Below are positions 41,905 through 50,105 of a stretch of DNA of 64,000 nt, piece by piece. Positions within the stretch are counted from its first letter, which is position 1, and each line of letters starts with the position of its first letter. The notes beneath the pieces were generated by a model. It was not told where the DNA came from and searched no databases. It worked only from the letters and a program-made list of their open reading frames with translations. The DNA is from Anaerolineales bacterium (GTDB taxonomy: Bacteria; Chloroflexota; Anaerolineae; Anaerolineales; Villigracilaceae): assembly GCA_013360875.1 (NCBI GenBank), contig JABWAU010000002.1, positions 1 to 64,000 on the forward strand, given 5' to 3'. Both the position numbers and the translations under genes were made by a program.

Positions 41905-42427
41905 GCGCTTCGATGACGATTTCCTCCAGCGCGGCGCGTTTCTCGGCGTACTGCGGCTCGGCGAGCGGCGGGCAATCGGCAAGTTTCTTTTGCGAGGCGG
42001 TGAGTTTCAACGCGAACGAATAACAGGTCGGTTCGCCGCACTGTTTGCAGTTGGTGTTCGGCAGCAGTTTGTAGATTGCCATCGGCGTGGGGCGCTGACG
42101 GGTGGTGTGGTCGGGCGTGATTTCGGCGCGGCGCTCCCACGTGCGGTTGACAAAATCAATGAGCCCGCGCAATTCCTTCTCCGCGCCGTCGCGGTCTTCC
42201 ACGTTGCTGGTGGCAATTTCGTAAGCGTGAAAGGCGATATTATGCCCGCCCTTCTTCCACGTCAGTGCCTTCGCTTCGGGCAAATAGACCGCGCCTCGCA
42301 AGGTCGCATTGAGATATGGCAGGACTTCTGAAATATCCGTCACCAGCCGCGCCTTTGCCGCATAGCGTTCCGCGCCTGGCTCGCAGGGCGGGGTGAAAAC
42401 TTCAACGTCATATTTTTCGATGAGCAT
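41894..42427 (-). CDS. [4Fe-4S] domain protein (paralogue 2)
   Basis: A 177-residue protein paralogous to 40997-41515. The C-terminal Fe-S motif is NTNCKQCGEPTCYSFALKL followed by LADCPPL. The middle TWERRAEITPDHTTRQRPTP parallels TWEKRAELIAVTAKKRAP of its partner. The region before it carries HNIAFHAYEIA. Its stop codon lies within the second unit of the 103-bp tandem repeat. It opens the minus-strand set with XdhC. The reaction is unknown. Confidence 0.8.
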   Translation of the reverse strand: MLIEKYDVEVFTPPCEPGAERYAAKARLVTDISEVLPYLNATLRGAVYLPEAKALTWKKGGHNIAFHAYEIATSNVEDRDGAEKELRGLIDFVNRTWERRAEITPDHTTRQRPTPMAIYKLLPNTNCKQCGEPTCYSFALKLTASQKKLADCPPLAEPQYAEKRAALEEIVIEAPAL

Positions 42428-42447
42428 AACAGCCTCTCAATTTCATT

Positions 42448-42858
42448 TTACGGATTCTTTGTCAACGCTTCAACCTGACGTTCAGCCTGATTCAGGTCTA
42501 GCGGCGACTCATCGCTCACGCCTTCATCCTGCTTCCAAACGACCTGACCCGCGGCGTCCACCAACACGAGAGCGGGCGCGCGAAAGACATGGAATTGCTC
42601 TGCCAGATCGCGGCGGTGGTCGAAGTCCACGCGGTGAAGCGGCAGGGGCGAGACCCAATCCGCCAGTTGCGCTTCGGCGGCGCGGATGACGATCATCTGG
42701 CACTCGCACCCTTTTGAGAGCGTGAAGAAGACCAGGGCGGGCTGTCCGTTTAACGGCAGCGGCTCACGGGCGGCGAACCAGCCCTCGGCCACGGCTTTCA
42801 GCCCCAGGGTCAGGGTGAGCGAGGCGAGGAAGAGAATCCAGAGGATACGCCGAGTCAT
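42448..42858 (-). CDS. Membrane-anchored thioredoxin-like protein with CEC motif
   Basis: A 136-residue protein with an N-terminal membrane anchor (ILWILFLASLTLTLGL) and a thioredoxin-like domain. Instead of CxxC the active site reads SKGCECQM, a CxC arrangement. The FRAPALVLVDAAGQVVW strand with its cis-Pro is typical of the fold. The start at 42858 overlaps the ccdA stop by four bases (ATGA), so it is coupled to ccdA. It may accept reductant from CcdA outside the membrane. Confidence 0.75.
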   Translation of the reverse strand: MTRRILWILFLASLTLTLGLKAVAEGWFAAREPLPLNGQPALVFFTLSKGCECQMIVIRAAEAQLADWVSPLPLHRVDFDHRRDLAEQFHVFRAPALVLVDAAGQVVWKQDEGVSDESPLDLNQAERQVEALTKNP

Positions 42859-43529
42859 GCAATCCACACAAAGTACAAGCCGACAGCGATCACCACGACT
42901 CCCGCGACTTTCTCCAGCGCGTCATTCCAGCGACCGAATGCCTGCAACCGTTTTAATATGCCCGTGAACGTCCCTGCGAGCACAATGGGCACGCCGCGCC
43001 CGAGGGCATAGACAAACAATAACGCTGCACCGTAGAGAAGCGCGCCCTTCGCCATCACATAGGTCAGGATGGCGGCGAGGACAGGTGTGGCGCACTGCGA
43101 AGCTACCAAGCCAGAGACGAGACCCAGCAGTAACGCGCCAGGCGCGCCCTTGAGCGTGACGCGCTCGCGCAATCCGCCCAGCCAGAGCGGGGTTTCGAGA
43201 TGGATGAGACCGAGCATATTCAGCCCGATGACGAAGCACACAAAGGCAACGAGGTAGTACCACCAGGTTGTGGACGCGCCTACAAGCCCGCCGATGAGCG
43301 CGGCAAACACGCCAAGCAGCATGAAGGTTAGGGCGAGACCGATGGCGAACATGAGCGAGAGGAGGAAAGCGCGGGCGCGCGGCAGGTCGCGTGAACCGCC
43401 CACGTAGCCAATCACCAGCGGAATCATCGCCACGTTGCAGGGTCCAATGCTGGTGAGGACGCCGCCGAGGAAGACCAGCGCGAAGGCGAGGGGCGAGATA
43501 TTTTGGATGAGGGTAAAGTCAAGGTTCAT
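42855..43529 (-). CDS. ccdA: CcdA/DsbD-type thiol-disulfide membrane carrier
   Basis: A 224-residue protein with six helices. The two redox cysteines of the family are in SIGPCNVAMIP and VASQCATPVL. CcdA moves electrons from cytosolic thioredoxin to exported thioredoxin-like proteins for cytochrome c maturation or disulfide repair. It is flanked by two anchored thioredoxin-like genes, consistent with that path. Overlaps the downstream gene by four bases. Confidence 0.92.
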   Translation of the reverse strand: MNLDFTLIQNISPLAFALVFLGGVLTSIGPCNVAMIPLVIGYVGGSRDLPRARAFLLSLMFAIGLALTFMLLGVFAALIGGLVGASTTWWYYLVAFVCFVIGLNMLGLIHLETPLWLGGLRERVTLKGAPGALLLGLVSGLVASQCATPVLAAILTYVMAKGALLYGAALLFVYALGRGVPIVLAGTFTGILKRLQAFGRWNDALEKVAGVVVIAVGLYFVWIA

Positions 43530-43545
43530 GTTTTTTTGAAGCGTA

Positions 43546-43592
43546 GCGCAAGTCTCTGACTTGCGGCTGCAATTCGCAAATTGAAATTTGCG
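43546..43592. repeat. Two short palindromes (GCGCAAGTC and CGCAAATT families)
   Basis: GCGCAAGTC and GACTTGCG form a hairpin at 43546-43567, and CGCAAATTGAAATTTGCG follows at 43575-43592. The first is repeated at 51444-51464. Confidence 0.7.
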
Positions 43593-44039
43593 TTACTGTG
43601 CCAGTTGACTCAATGTCTGGCGGAATTGGTCGGCTTGCATGACACCGACGAAGACCTGGCGCGTTCCTTGCGCGTCATAAAAGACCAGGGTGGGAATGGA
43701 TTGCAGATTTTCGCGGCGTAGAATGTTCGTGTTGTTCTGGTCATAGACGTCCACGTCAATCAGCGTCACCGAGTCTTGAAATTCGGGATAGACTTCTGCC
43801 ACCGTTCCCATCATTTCCTTGCAGGGAATACAATCCAGCGAGTGCAGGAAGACGAAGGTGGGGTGTTTGGCGGCAAGCGCCTCATCAAGTTGAGATTCGA
43901 GGGTAGAGGCGGTGGATACGCCGCTGCCTTTTGCCAGAAATACAGCAATCAACAGCAAGGCAATCCCCGCCAAAATCAAGAGAGTGGGCGGATTCTTGGC
44001 GGGACGGTATTTGCGTTTGGCGCGGTTGGATTTAGGCAT
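43593..44039 (-). CDS. Membrane-anchored thioredoxin
   Basis: A 148-residue protein with a basic N-terminus, one transmembrane anchor (TLLILAGIALLLIAVFLA), and a thioredoxin domain with CxxC in LHSLDCIPCKEMMG and cis-Pro in SIPTLVFYDAQG. Its ATG overlaps the stop codon of the VKOR gene by one base (TAATG). It is probably a partner of CcdA or of the VKOR fusion in extracytoplasmic disulfide exchange. Confidence 0.9.
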   Translation of the reverse strand: MPKSNRAKRKYRPAKNPPTLLILAGIALLLIAVFLAKGSGVSTASTLESQLDEALAAKHPTFVFLHSLDCIPCKEMMGTVAEVYPEFQDSVTLIDVDVYDQNNTNILRRENLQSIPTLVFYDAQGTRQVFVGVMQADQFRQTLSQLAQ

Positions 44040-45460
44040 TATTCTTCCTCATCTGGAATCGCAAACTGAAGAACGGCGGGCGGTGTGCCAAGCATAAGCA
44101 AGAGGGTTACGATGACCGCCGAAGTGAGACACCAGATACAAACGGCTCGAATGACGAATGGTTCAAGATAGGTGAGATAAAGCGAAAAGATTACGGCGAA
44201 GAATGCCATGCCAAAGAATCCGATGGCAGCAGGCTTTTCAAGTTTAGGAACGAATCTCCGCGCAATCCAAGAAGCAAGTAAAGCAACATAACCCAACAAG
44301 CCAAGAACACCAATTGGTAGAATGTCAAATAATTTGGCATAGCGGCTTTGCTGAACGGTATTGCAATCGCCGACGGGTCCGCAGATGGCTTCAACGGATT
44401 GGGTCTCTACGTATGAGAGGTAGGCAGCAACCCCAATGCCAATCACGATCAGGGCCGGGATGAGCCAATCCGTCCAGGCTGGCAGGGAAAAGGTCTTTCC
44501 CAGGGTAAAGGCAAGCAGGCTGTAAACAAGCGCAATGACCATAAGAGCTATGACAACGATGGCCAGGATAAAGCCATTGGATTGCGTATGTGCGGGGGCA
44601 GCCTCAGCGGGGAGGGGAGCCTCGGTAGCGGCAGGCAGGTCGAGGGTCGGGGAAGAGGCGGCTGCGTCGCTGCGCGGGGGGTGGGATGGGAAGTCCACGC
44701 CGCCCCGGGCGAGGTAAAACTTGATCAGCGCGGGCAGTTGGGCGGGAATTTCCTCGACCATCAGCACATGTTCGCCGATGATCAGCAGCGGCAGGTCCAC
44801 CTGGTCGCTGGACAAACCGTAGCCGGCCGCCACCTGGTAGAGATACGCCACATCTGCTGAGGTGACCACGTCAATGGTCTGGACTTGCAACTGCTCACCG
44901 TATTGTTGATAGAGTGGGCCTAGCGCCTGGGCAGTAATCAACTGACAATCCTGACAATCAAGGGTGGTGAACAGGCTGACGCGCACAACCGCGCCGCCAG
45001 GTATGGAGGCGACCTGCGGCACAGGGGTCGGTTGTAGGAGAAACTCATCCAGGCGGGGGATGGCCGGCCAGTCCACGCCACTCTTTGCCAAGTGAGACTC
45101 GATCAGGCCGGGCAATTCGTCGGGAATCTGACGCGCACCAATCAGGACGCGGTCGCCGATGACCAGGAACGGCACACCGACTTGTTCGCGCGGGATACCG
45201 TAGGAGGCGGCAACTTCATAGAGACGATTGACATCCTCCACGTCAACCACTTCGACCAGCAGGATTTCCAGTTGCGCTCCATATTTTCCCTGCAATGGCG
45301 GCAGGACATTCTCCAGCACTTCGTGGCAGTGTGGGCAACCGTTCATCCAGAACATCACAGCGTGAACGACGGGCGGGGCTTCTGCCTGAGCTGAAGCGGA
45401 GGAAAAAGTCAGGGCGATGGCGATCAGGATGATGGTCAGAAAAGAGGCGAGACGTCTCAA
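44039..45460 (-). CDS. VKOR-type disulfide catalyst with two N-terminal thioredoxin-like domains
   Basis: A 473-residue exported or membrane protein. A signal peptide (residues 1-26) is followed by two thioredoxin-like domains with CPHC (NGCPHCHEV) and CQDC (TLDCQDCQL). A Pro/Ala-rich linker follows, then a vitamin-K-epoxide-reductase domain of about five helices. The VKOR cysteines are in AICGPVGDCNTVQQS and RAVCIWCLTSAV. VKOR oxidises quinone-linked to make disulfides in DsbA-like partners. The start is TTG at 45460, overlapping the NifX-like stop, with GGAG upstream. Two thioredoxin domains placed before the VKOR are unusual. Confidence 0.88.
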   Translation of the reverse strand: MRRLASFLTIILIAIALTFSSASAQAEAPPVVHAVMFWMNGCPHCHEVLENVLPPLQGKYGAQLEILLVEVVDVEDVNRLYEVAASYGIPREQVGVPFLVIGDRVLIGARQIPDELPGLIESHLAKSGVDWPAIPRLDEFLLQPTPVPQVASIPGGAVVRVSLFTTLDCQDCQLITAQALGPLYQQYGEQLQVQTIDVVTSADVAYLYQVAAGYGLSSDQVDLPLLIIGEHVLMVEEIPAQLPALIKFYLARGGVDFPSHPPRSDAAASSPTLDLPAATEAPLPAEAAPAHTQSNGFILAIVVIALMVIALVYSLLAFTLGKTFSLPAWTDWLIPALIVIGIGVAAYLSYVETQSVEAICGPVGDCNTVQQSRYAKLFDILPIGVLGLLGYVALLASWIARRFVPKLEKPAAIGFFGMAFFAVIFSLYLTYLEPFVIRAVCIWCLTSAVIVTLLLMLGTPPAVLQFAIPDEEE

Positions 45461-45867
45461 TGTAGTTTCTCCTTATGATCCACGATAACGCCCTGCGCGG
45501 CTTCGAGCGCGGCTTCATCAATATTGATGATGTCGGTGATGATGGGCTTGATGCCGACCTGTTCCATGCTGTAATACGCGCCCGCGCCCATGCCGCGAGC
45601 GAGCAGGAACTGGCAATCACGAATCGCCTCCGCCATACGGAAGTGGCGATCCTGTTCGGCGGGGGCAAAGCCGTGACCGCGCGGGTCTTGTTCTTCGCTG
45701 TGTTCCCCTTGTGGGCTCGCGAAATGGGTGTGTCCCAATTTTTCGCGCTGCTCGCGGGCGGCGATCTTGCCTTCCTCGATCGTCAGGACAGTGTAATATT
45801 TGGCGCGCCCGAAGTGCTGGCTGATGGTCTGACCGTCATCGGTGACGGCGGCAATTTTGATGGACAT
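45457..45867 (-). CDS. NifX/NifB-type (dinitrogenase iron-molybdenum cofactor-binding family) protein
   Basis: A 136-residue protein with the family N-terminus KIAAVTDDGQTISQHFGRAKYYTVL and C-terminal RDCQFLLARGMGAGAYYSME. Histidines and a GHTHF/HSEEQD-rich middle could bind metal. In nitrogen-fixing cells such proteins carry cofactor, but no nif genes are visible here; stand-alone copies often have unclear roles. It overlaps the VKOR start. Confidence 0.85.
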   Translation of the reverse strand: MSIKIAAVTDDGQTISQHFGRAKYYTVLTIEEGKIAAREQREKLGHTHFASPQGEHSEEQDPRGHGFAPAEQDRHFRMAEAIRDCQFLLARGMGAGAYYSMEQVGIKPIITDIINIDEAALEAAQGVIVDHKEKLH

Positions 45868-45890
45868 GGTTTTTCTCCTTTGGTTGGTGA

Positions 45891-46256
45891 TTATTCCAGC
45901 GCAGCAAGCGCCAGCGTGGGGAAGTCCACGCCAAGTTGATTGGTAATTTCCGTGCCCGCCTCGGCAAACAGGCTTTTGACCTGGGCAAGGGCATCCTCAC
46001 GCGCCTTGATGAGCGGGTGATACTGCACTTGATTGCGCAGGGCGTAAAAATCCTGCACTTCAGGCTGAGCCAGTTGTTCGCCACTTTGCTGGCGGACAAG
46101 GAGCGCCTGATAGACTTCCAGCATGTGCGCTTCCAGGGAGGCGGCTTCGGGATTTTTCTCCGCTTCGGCTTTGGCTTCCAGATACGATTGGACGGTTCGC
46201 GACTCGCTCAGAGCTGTTCCCAACAAACGGGCGGATTCTATTAGTTCGGGATTCAT
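45891..46256 (-). CDS. YlbF-family protein (copy 1)
   Basis: A 121-residue helical protein of the YlbF/YmcA family. It begins MNPELIESARLLGTALSESR and contains an amphipathic helix typical of the family (FYALRNQVQYHPLIKARED). B. subtilis YlbF and YmcA form an Fe-S-containing complex with YaaT that affects RNA processing. No cysteine is visible in this copy. It follows the next YlbF gene with a 15-base gap. Confidence 0.85.
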   Translation of the reverse strand: MNPELIESARLLGTALSESRTVQSYLEAKAEAEKNPEAASLEAHMLEVYQALLVRQQSGEQLAQPEVQDFYALRNQVQYHPLIKAREDALAQVKSLFAEAGTEITNQLGVDFPTLALAALE

Positions 46257-46271
46257 CTTTTCTCCTGTTCT

Positions 46272-46685
46272 TCATCCGCCGCAACCGCAACTGCTCTTGC
46301 GTGCGTTCGGGGCAAATTCGACTCCTGCGCTTTCGCTGATCGTCTGGTTGATCTCGCGACACAGATGTACGAAGACTCGCTCGGCATTGTGATAGGTTTG
46401 TATAAGCGGCAGAGACTCAAGCTGCACTTGCAAGGTCTCCATCTCGCCATGATGTTCAAGAACGTTCCCCTGTCCCCATTGGATGGCGCGATCATGTTCG
46501 CGAATTTTGGCTGAGAGTTTCTGCACTTCGAGATCGTGGTTGACATCTTTTAAGGCTTGCAGGAACGCCTGATATTCGGGCGTCTCTGCCAGCAGTTTGC
46601 CCAGCGCTTGAGCGGCTTGCGTAACTTTTGTGTCTCCCATCATGGACAGGATGGGCAGGTCTATTTTTGGGGATGGTGTGCTCAT
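46272..46685 (-). CDS. YlbF-family protein with C-terminal CGCGG (copy 2)
   Basis: A 137-residue YlbF-like helical protein (AAQALGKLLAETPEYQAF, later LPLIQTYHNAERVFVHLCRE). It ends in SSCGCGG, a likely metal or Fe-S site that copy 1 lacks. One Cys in HLCRE may complete the site. The pair resembles YlbF plus YmcA. The position beside a CoA-binding gene and a ferredoxin fusion suggests an Fe-S-linked function. Confidence 0.85.
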   Translation of the reverse strand: MSTPSPKIDLPILSMMGDTKVTQAAQALGKLLAETPEYQAFLQALKDVNHDLEVQKLSAKIREHDRAIQWGQGNVLEHHGEMETLQVQLESLPLIQTYHNAERVFVHLCREINQTISESAGVEFAPNARKSSCGCGG

Positions 46686-46718
46686 GAATTCCTTTCCAAG
46701 GATTTCTAAACGCTGTTT

Positions 46719-47132
46719 CTATGGAAGTTCGACCCAACGTTCGCGCGGCAACTTCAACACAAAAACGGGACAGAATCCTTGAATGGCGGTCACATTGTTT
46801 TCTTTGCAGATTTCAAGCGCCGCGTCGGTTTCGGTGCCAGGCGGCATCCAGAAAATCGGGATGCCCAGCGCAGCGCAGGTCTCGGCGATTTTTTCGCTGA
46901 CGGGCGCAGGCGCGGCGGTCAGGACGACGTCGGGCTTTTGGGGCAGGTCTGCCAACGATGGGTAGCAGGCTACGCCGTCAATCTGCGCGTATTTCGGGTT
47001 GATGGGCAGGACGGTGTGTCCGTGTCGCGTGAGCGTCTCAAAGACTTCGTAGCCGTATTTACTTTTGTCTTGCGACGCGCCGACGATGGCGAAAGTGTGC
47101 GGAGTTTGGAGCAGCGGGGCGATGAGGCTCAT
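46719..47132 (-). CDS. CoA-binding protein (YccU-like)
   Basis: A 137-residue Rossmann-fold protein with the family pattern TFAIVGASQDKSKYGYEVFE, then INPKYAQIDGVACYPSLADL and IFWMPPGTETDAALE. Such proteins bind CoA or related dinucleotides; the function is unclear. The ATG at 47132 lies 4 bases after the ferredoxin-fusion stop. Confidence 0.88.
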   Translation of the reverse strand: MSLIAPLLQTPHTFAIVGASQDKSKYGYEVFETLTRHGHTVLPINPKYAQIDGVACYPSLADLPQKPDVVLTAAPAPVSEKIAETCAALGIPIFWMPPGTETDAALEICKENNVTAIQGFCPVFVLKLPRERWVELP

Positions 47133-47135
47133 GGC

Positions 47136-47798
47136 TTATCCTGCCACAGGCGCGCGTTTCTTGATGTCGTATTTTTCGGGGTCGGCGCGCAGCATGTTTT
47201 TGGATTGAGTAACAACCTTGTTCTTCTTGATGACGTGGCGAATGTAGCCGGTGGAAGGGAACTCGATGGCATCCTGTGTGCAGATGGTGGCGCAGGTGGT
47301 ACAGCCAACCATACACATCTGTGGTGCGACCACAACGGGTTTGTTGGTCTCATAATCAAATGAGTACACATTCCGCCCGCAGGATGTGACGCACAAGCCA
47401 CAGCCGATACAGCGTTCGGCGACGACGGTGGGATGCCAGTTAATCTGTTCGCGCGGAATTCCGTGCCACATGTTGTTATTAGGCGTGTTTGACATTTTGA
47501 TTTCTCCTTCACTTGACCTTTTGCACTGTTTATCCTGTAAAAGACAATTCAGCATATTTTTGATGGTTTCGGGCTGGGTGAGTTCATATTGAATGTTGAT
47601 GCCCAGTCGAGTACTTCTGACCATGCCAGCCTGGCGGAGCAGCATAAGGTGTTGCGAGATGTATGCCTGCCGCTGACGGGTTTGGGCAACCAGATCGCAA
47701 ACGCACGTCGGTCTCTGTGCAAGAATGTCCAATATCTGCAAGCGCACAGGATGCGACATGGCGTGCAAGATCTTCGCCCGTTTGCGGTACTCTTTCAT
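47136..47798 (-). CDS. ArsR winged-helix domain fused to a ferredoxin
   Basis: A 220-residue fusion. The ArsR-type part spans residues 1-90 (MSHPVRLQILDILAQ, the CVCDLVAQ cysteine pair, QAYISQHLMLLRQAG). The second part starts near residue 102 and has two ferredoxin motifs, CIGCGLCVTSCG and a second set ending GCTTCATIC, followed by a basic tail. The start is ATG 47798 with AAGGAAAG upstream; 47816 is a weaker alternative. An internal ATG at 47495 has a strong GAAGGAG Shine-Dalgarno sequence, so a free ferredoxin may also be made. The promoter carries an ATTCA-N6-TGAAT operator, fitting autoregulation by redox or sulfur state. Confidence 0.85.
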   Translation of the reverse strand: MKEYRKRAKILHAMSHPVRLQILDILAQRPTCVCDLVAQTRQRQAYISQHLMLLRQAGMVRSTRLGINIQYELTQPETIKNMLNCLLQDKQCKRSSEGEIKMSNTPNNNMWHGIPREQINWHPTVVAERCIGCGLCVTSCGRNVYSFDYETNKPVVVAPQMCMVGCTTCATICTQDAIEFPSTGYIRHVIKKNKVVTQSKNMLRADPEKYDIKKRAPVAG

Positions 47799-47834
47799 CA
47801 GAAACTTTCCTTGCATTCCATAAACATCCGAGTC

Positions 47835-47876
47835 ATTCAGGAAAATGAATATATTTCGACGGCAAGGTTTTTACAA
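47835..47876 (-). promoter_or_regulatory. Promoter of the ArsR-ferredoxin gene with ATTCA-N6-TGAAT operator
   Basis: On the minus strand TTGTAA (47876-47871), a 17-bp spacer and TATATT (47853-47848) form a promoter. The palindrome ATTCA-N6-TGAAT (47835-47850) overlaps the end of the -10 box and covers the expected start. Confidence 0.75.
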
Positions 47877-47927
47877 ATTCATCTCGTCAGCTCTTCACAC
47901 GGTCAGTTATCGAGGGTGAGCACTACG

Positions 47928-48188
47928 CTAACCTGCGTTCTGAACGGAGACGCCAGAGAGCCACTCGACCAGTTTTTCGCGCGGCGGCAGTTCGCGCGTG
48001 CTCGCCAGCACACCGTCAATCACCAAGCCTGGGATTTCATCCAGCGATATGTGATGACGGATTTGCTTTTCATCGTCCACACGCACGACCTCGACATCGG
48101 ACTTGCCAAGTTCCTGAAGAACTTCGTCAATCAGCGATTCGAGTTTGACGCAGTTATAGCAGCCAGTTCCCAAAATCTCGATTTTCAT
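47928..48188 (-). CDS. Small thioredoxin-like protein (redox-active disulfide type)
   Basis: An 86-residue thioredoxin-fold protein with CxxC at LGTGCYNCVKLESL and cis-Pro in DEIPGLVIDG. The length fits the glutaredoxin-like redox-active disulfide family. A GGAGG sequence lies 5 bases before the ATG. It lies between the ArsR-ferredoxin promoter and the next thioredoxin gene. Probably a thiol or metal carrier. Confidence 0.88.
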   Translation of the reverse strand: MKIEILGTGCYNCVKLESLIDEVLQELGKSDVEVVRVDDEKQIRHHISLDEIPGLVIDGVLASTRELPPREKLVEWLSGVSVQNAG

Positions 48189-48217
48189 GGCGTCCTCCTT
48201 TCAGGACTTGTTTCAGT

Positions 48218-48243
48218 GTAGGACGAGATTAATCTCGTCCTAC
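48218..48243. repeat. 26-bp perfect palindrome, GTAGGACGAGATT family
   Basis: Thirteen-base arms GTAGGACGAGATT and AATCTCGTCCTAC meet without a loop. Close to the stop codon of the thioredoxin gene at 48247. A related copy is at 53329-53354. Confidence 0.85.
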
Positions 48244-48246
48244 GGC

Positions 48247-48501
48247 TTATGATTGTTGCATGGCGGCGTCCGCCAGCCAGGTGGTGACTTCGGCGGGGGT
48301 GGGGATGCGTCCCGCGCAGACCAGTTTTTCGTTGACGACCAACCCAGGCGTGGAGAGAATGTTGTACGCCATGATGTCCTTGTAGTCGGTCACTTTGACG
48401 ATTTCCGCCTGAAAGCCCATTTCGTCCACAACTTTGCGGGCAATCTGTTCGACGCGTTTGCAATTGGCGCAGCCAGAACCGAGGATTTTGATGGTAAGCA
48501 T
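48247..48501 (-). CDS. Small thioredoxin-like protein paired with permease (copy A)
   Basis: An 84-residue protein with CxxC at [14 protein letters not shown] and cis-Pro in [12 protein letters not shown]. It is closely similar to the one at 51909-52181. AAGGAG precedes the ATG. It follows the permease at 48554, and the same permease-thioredoxin order recurs at 52242/51909. It probably reduces or binds the substrate of the permease. Confidence 0.9.
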   Translation of the reverse strand: MLTIKILGSGCANCKRVEQIARKVVDEMGFQAEIVKVTDYKDIMAYNILSTPGLVVNEKLVCAGRIPTPAEVTTWLADAAMQQS

Positions 48502-48553
48502 GAGAAACTCCTTGTGATGGGTAGGTTGGTGATTGGTGATTGGTAATTGGTGC

Positions 48554-50023
48554 TTAGTCGGCGGAGACGGGGACGGTTTTGCGTTCGTTGCGGCGGTTGA
48601 CCAGCCAAAGCGCCGCGCCGAGGGCGGCTATCATCGCGGCAAGATAGAGCGCCAGCAGACCGAGCGGCGTACCGTCCACCCACTCGCCGTAGATGAGTCC
48701 CGCCAGCGTGCTGAAGAGCGCGACCCAGAAGACGTAGGTCCAGGCTTTGAGCCGCCCGATGATGACCGAAATCATCAGGATGCTTTGCAGGCTGAGTTCG
48801 GGGTCTGCCATCAGGTACGCCAGCAGCGGACCGCGGTGCATCCCCAGGCTGAGGAACATGTTGGCAATCGGCACTTCCACCAGCGTCGGGAAGTACATGA
48901 ACACGCCGAAGACCACGCCCGCCAGGTTGCCGAGGATGGTGTTGCTCCCCGCGAGGGTCTCAATCCATTCGGGTTTAATCAATACGCGGATGACACCCAC
49001 CGCAAACACGCCGCCCACCAGCAGCGGGAATATCTGTTTGACGAAGCGCCACGATTCCCACAGCCAGTCGCGCAGTTCGTCTTCGCTCAGGCGTTTGAAC
49101 ATCAGCCAGACGAGCGCGGCGATGGCGATGATCACGCCGAAGAAGCGCCCCGTGAACTGGATGTCCAATCCGCCCGCGTGGGGGTTCATGCCGACAGCGG
49201 CGGTGAGCAAGGTCAAGGCGACCAAACTCATGGCAATCCACGTCCAGACGGTGAAGCCCTCGTGGATTTTGTCGAGTCCCTTCCACGAAGCCAGTCCGAT
49301 GAGGACAAGTAAGACGATGAGAATCGCGCCTTGCGCGGTGACTCCTTCCTGCCCCTTGCTGGCGTCGTAAGGAACGAGGCGGTAGAGGAAGTCCTGGAAT
49401 TTGTCCATGCCTGCGATGGGGAGCGTAACCTGCCCGTAGGAGTTTGTGAGCAAACCAACTTTGAACGTGCCAGCCAACAGCAGCGCGACCAAAATCAGCA
49501 GAAAGACCAGCGCGGCGCGGCGCATTTTTCCCTGACCCGCGAACATGGCGTCGGATTCTTTATCGTGAGCAAGGTCTTCGCGCGAGAAGATGAGCGCCAT
49601 AATCATGCCGATACCGACGCCAAAGGTCAGCGAGAGGAACAGGCGGGCAAACGCCAGGTCAACGCCGATGACGCCGCCCGTGTAAACCAGCGCCAGAATG
49701 TTGGCGGCGGGCGCGAAGAACAGGAAGGTGATGGCGGGACCAATCCCCGCGCCTTTTTTGTAAATCCCCGCGAAGAGCGGCACGATGGTACACGAGCAGA
49801 CCGCCAGCACCGAGCCAGCCAGCGCCGCAGCAGGATAAGCGATCCATTTGGGAGCGTTGCGCCCCAAAAAGCGAGTGACCGATTCCTTCGGGATGAGGGC
49901 TGTCATCGCGCCCGCAATGTAGAAGGCAGGGACGAGGCAAAGCAGCACGTGCGCGGCGAGATAGGCAGCCAGGTTGCCCAGTCCGCCGTTGAGCATTTGA
50001 AGAAGGAAGTCACCGATTTGCAT
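48554..50023 (-). CDS. Predicted permease (YraQ/ArsP-like, UPF0718), long form (copy A)
   Basis: A 489-residue membrane protein with about ten helices. The family motif [20 protein letters not shown] is present in the second transmembrane region; the two cysteines may be a substrate site. A second, C-terminal half repeats the pattern ([20 protein letters not shown]). The frame is open to 50170; GGAG lies 6 bases before the ATG at 50023, which is preferred over 50029. The relatives include ArsP, an organoarsenical exporter. Substrate unknown. It is followed by a thioredoxin gene. Confidence 0.85.
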   Translation of the reverse strand: MQIGDFLLQMLNGGLGNLAAYLAAHVLLCLVPAFYIAGAMTALIPKESVTRFLGRNAPKWIAYPAAALAGSVLAVCSCTIVPLFAGIYKKGAGIGPAITFLFFAPAANILALVYTGGVIGVDLAFARLFLSLTFGVGIGMIMALIFSREDLAHDKESDAMFAGQGKMRRAALVFLLILVALLLAGTFKVGLLTNSYGQVTLPIAGMDKFQDFLYRLVPYDASKGQEGVTAQGAILIVLLVLIGLASWKGLDKIHEGFTVWTWIAMSLVALTLLTAAVGMNPHAGGLDIQFTGRFFGVIIAIAALVWLMFKRLSEDELRDWLWESWRFVKQIFPLLVGGVFAVGVIRVLIKPEWIETLAGSNTILGNLAGVVFGVFMYFPTLVEVPIANMFLSLGMHRGPLLAYLMADPELSLQSILMISVIIGRLKAWTYVFWVALFSTLAGLIYGEWVDGTPLGLLALYLAAMIAALGAALWLVNRRNERKTVPVSAD

Positions 50024-50050
50024 TTTCATCTCCGATGTTTGAAGTACCGA

Positions 50051-50083
50051 GACACATCGTCCCAGAAAGGGATTTATGTCGCA
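50051..50083. repeat. Palindromic repeat, GACACATCGTCCC family
   Basis: GACACATCGTCCC and AGGGATTTATGTC form an imperfect hairpin. The sister copy is at 31897-31931. Confidence 0.65.
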
Positions 50084-50105
50084 CTTTTGCGAAATGAATT
50101 TCACA

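Noticed and set aside
41724-42140. 138-residue minus-strand ORF through the tandem repeat
   Set aside because: It arises from the duplicated start of the 48-residue ORF fused to palindromic repeat and an antisense-frame part of the Fe-S gene.
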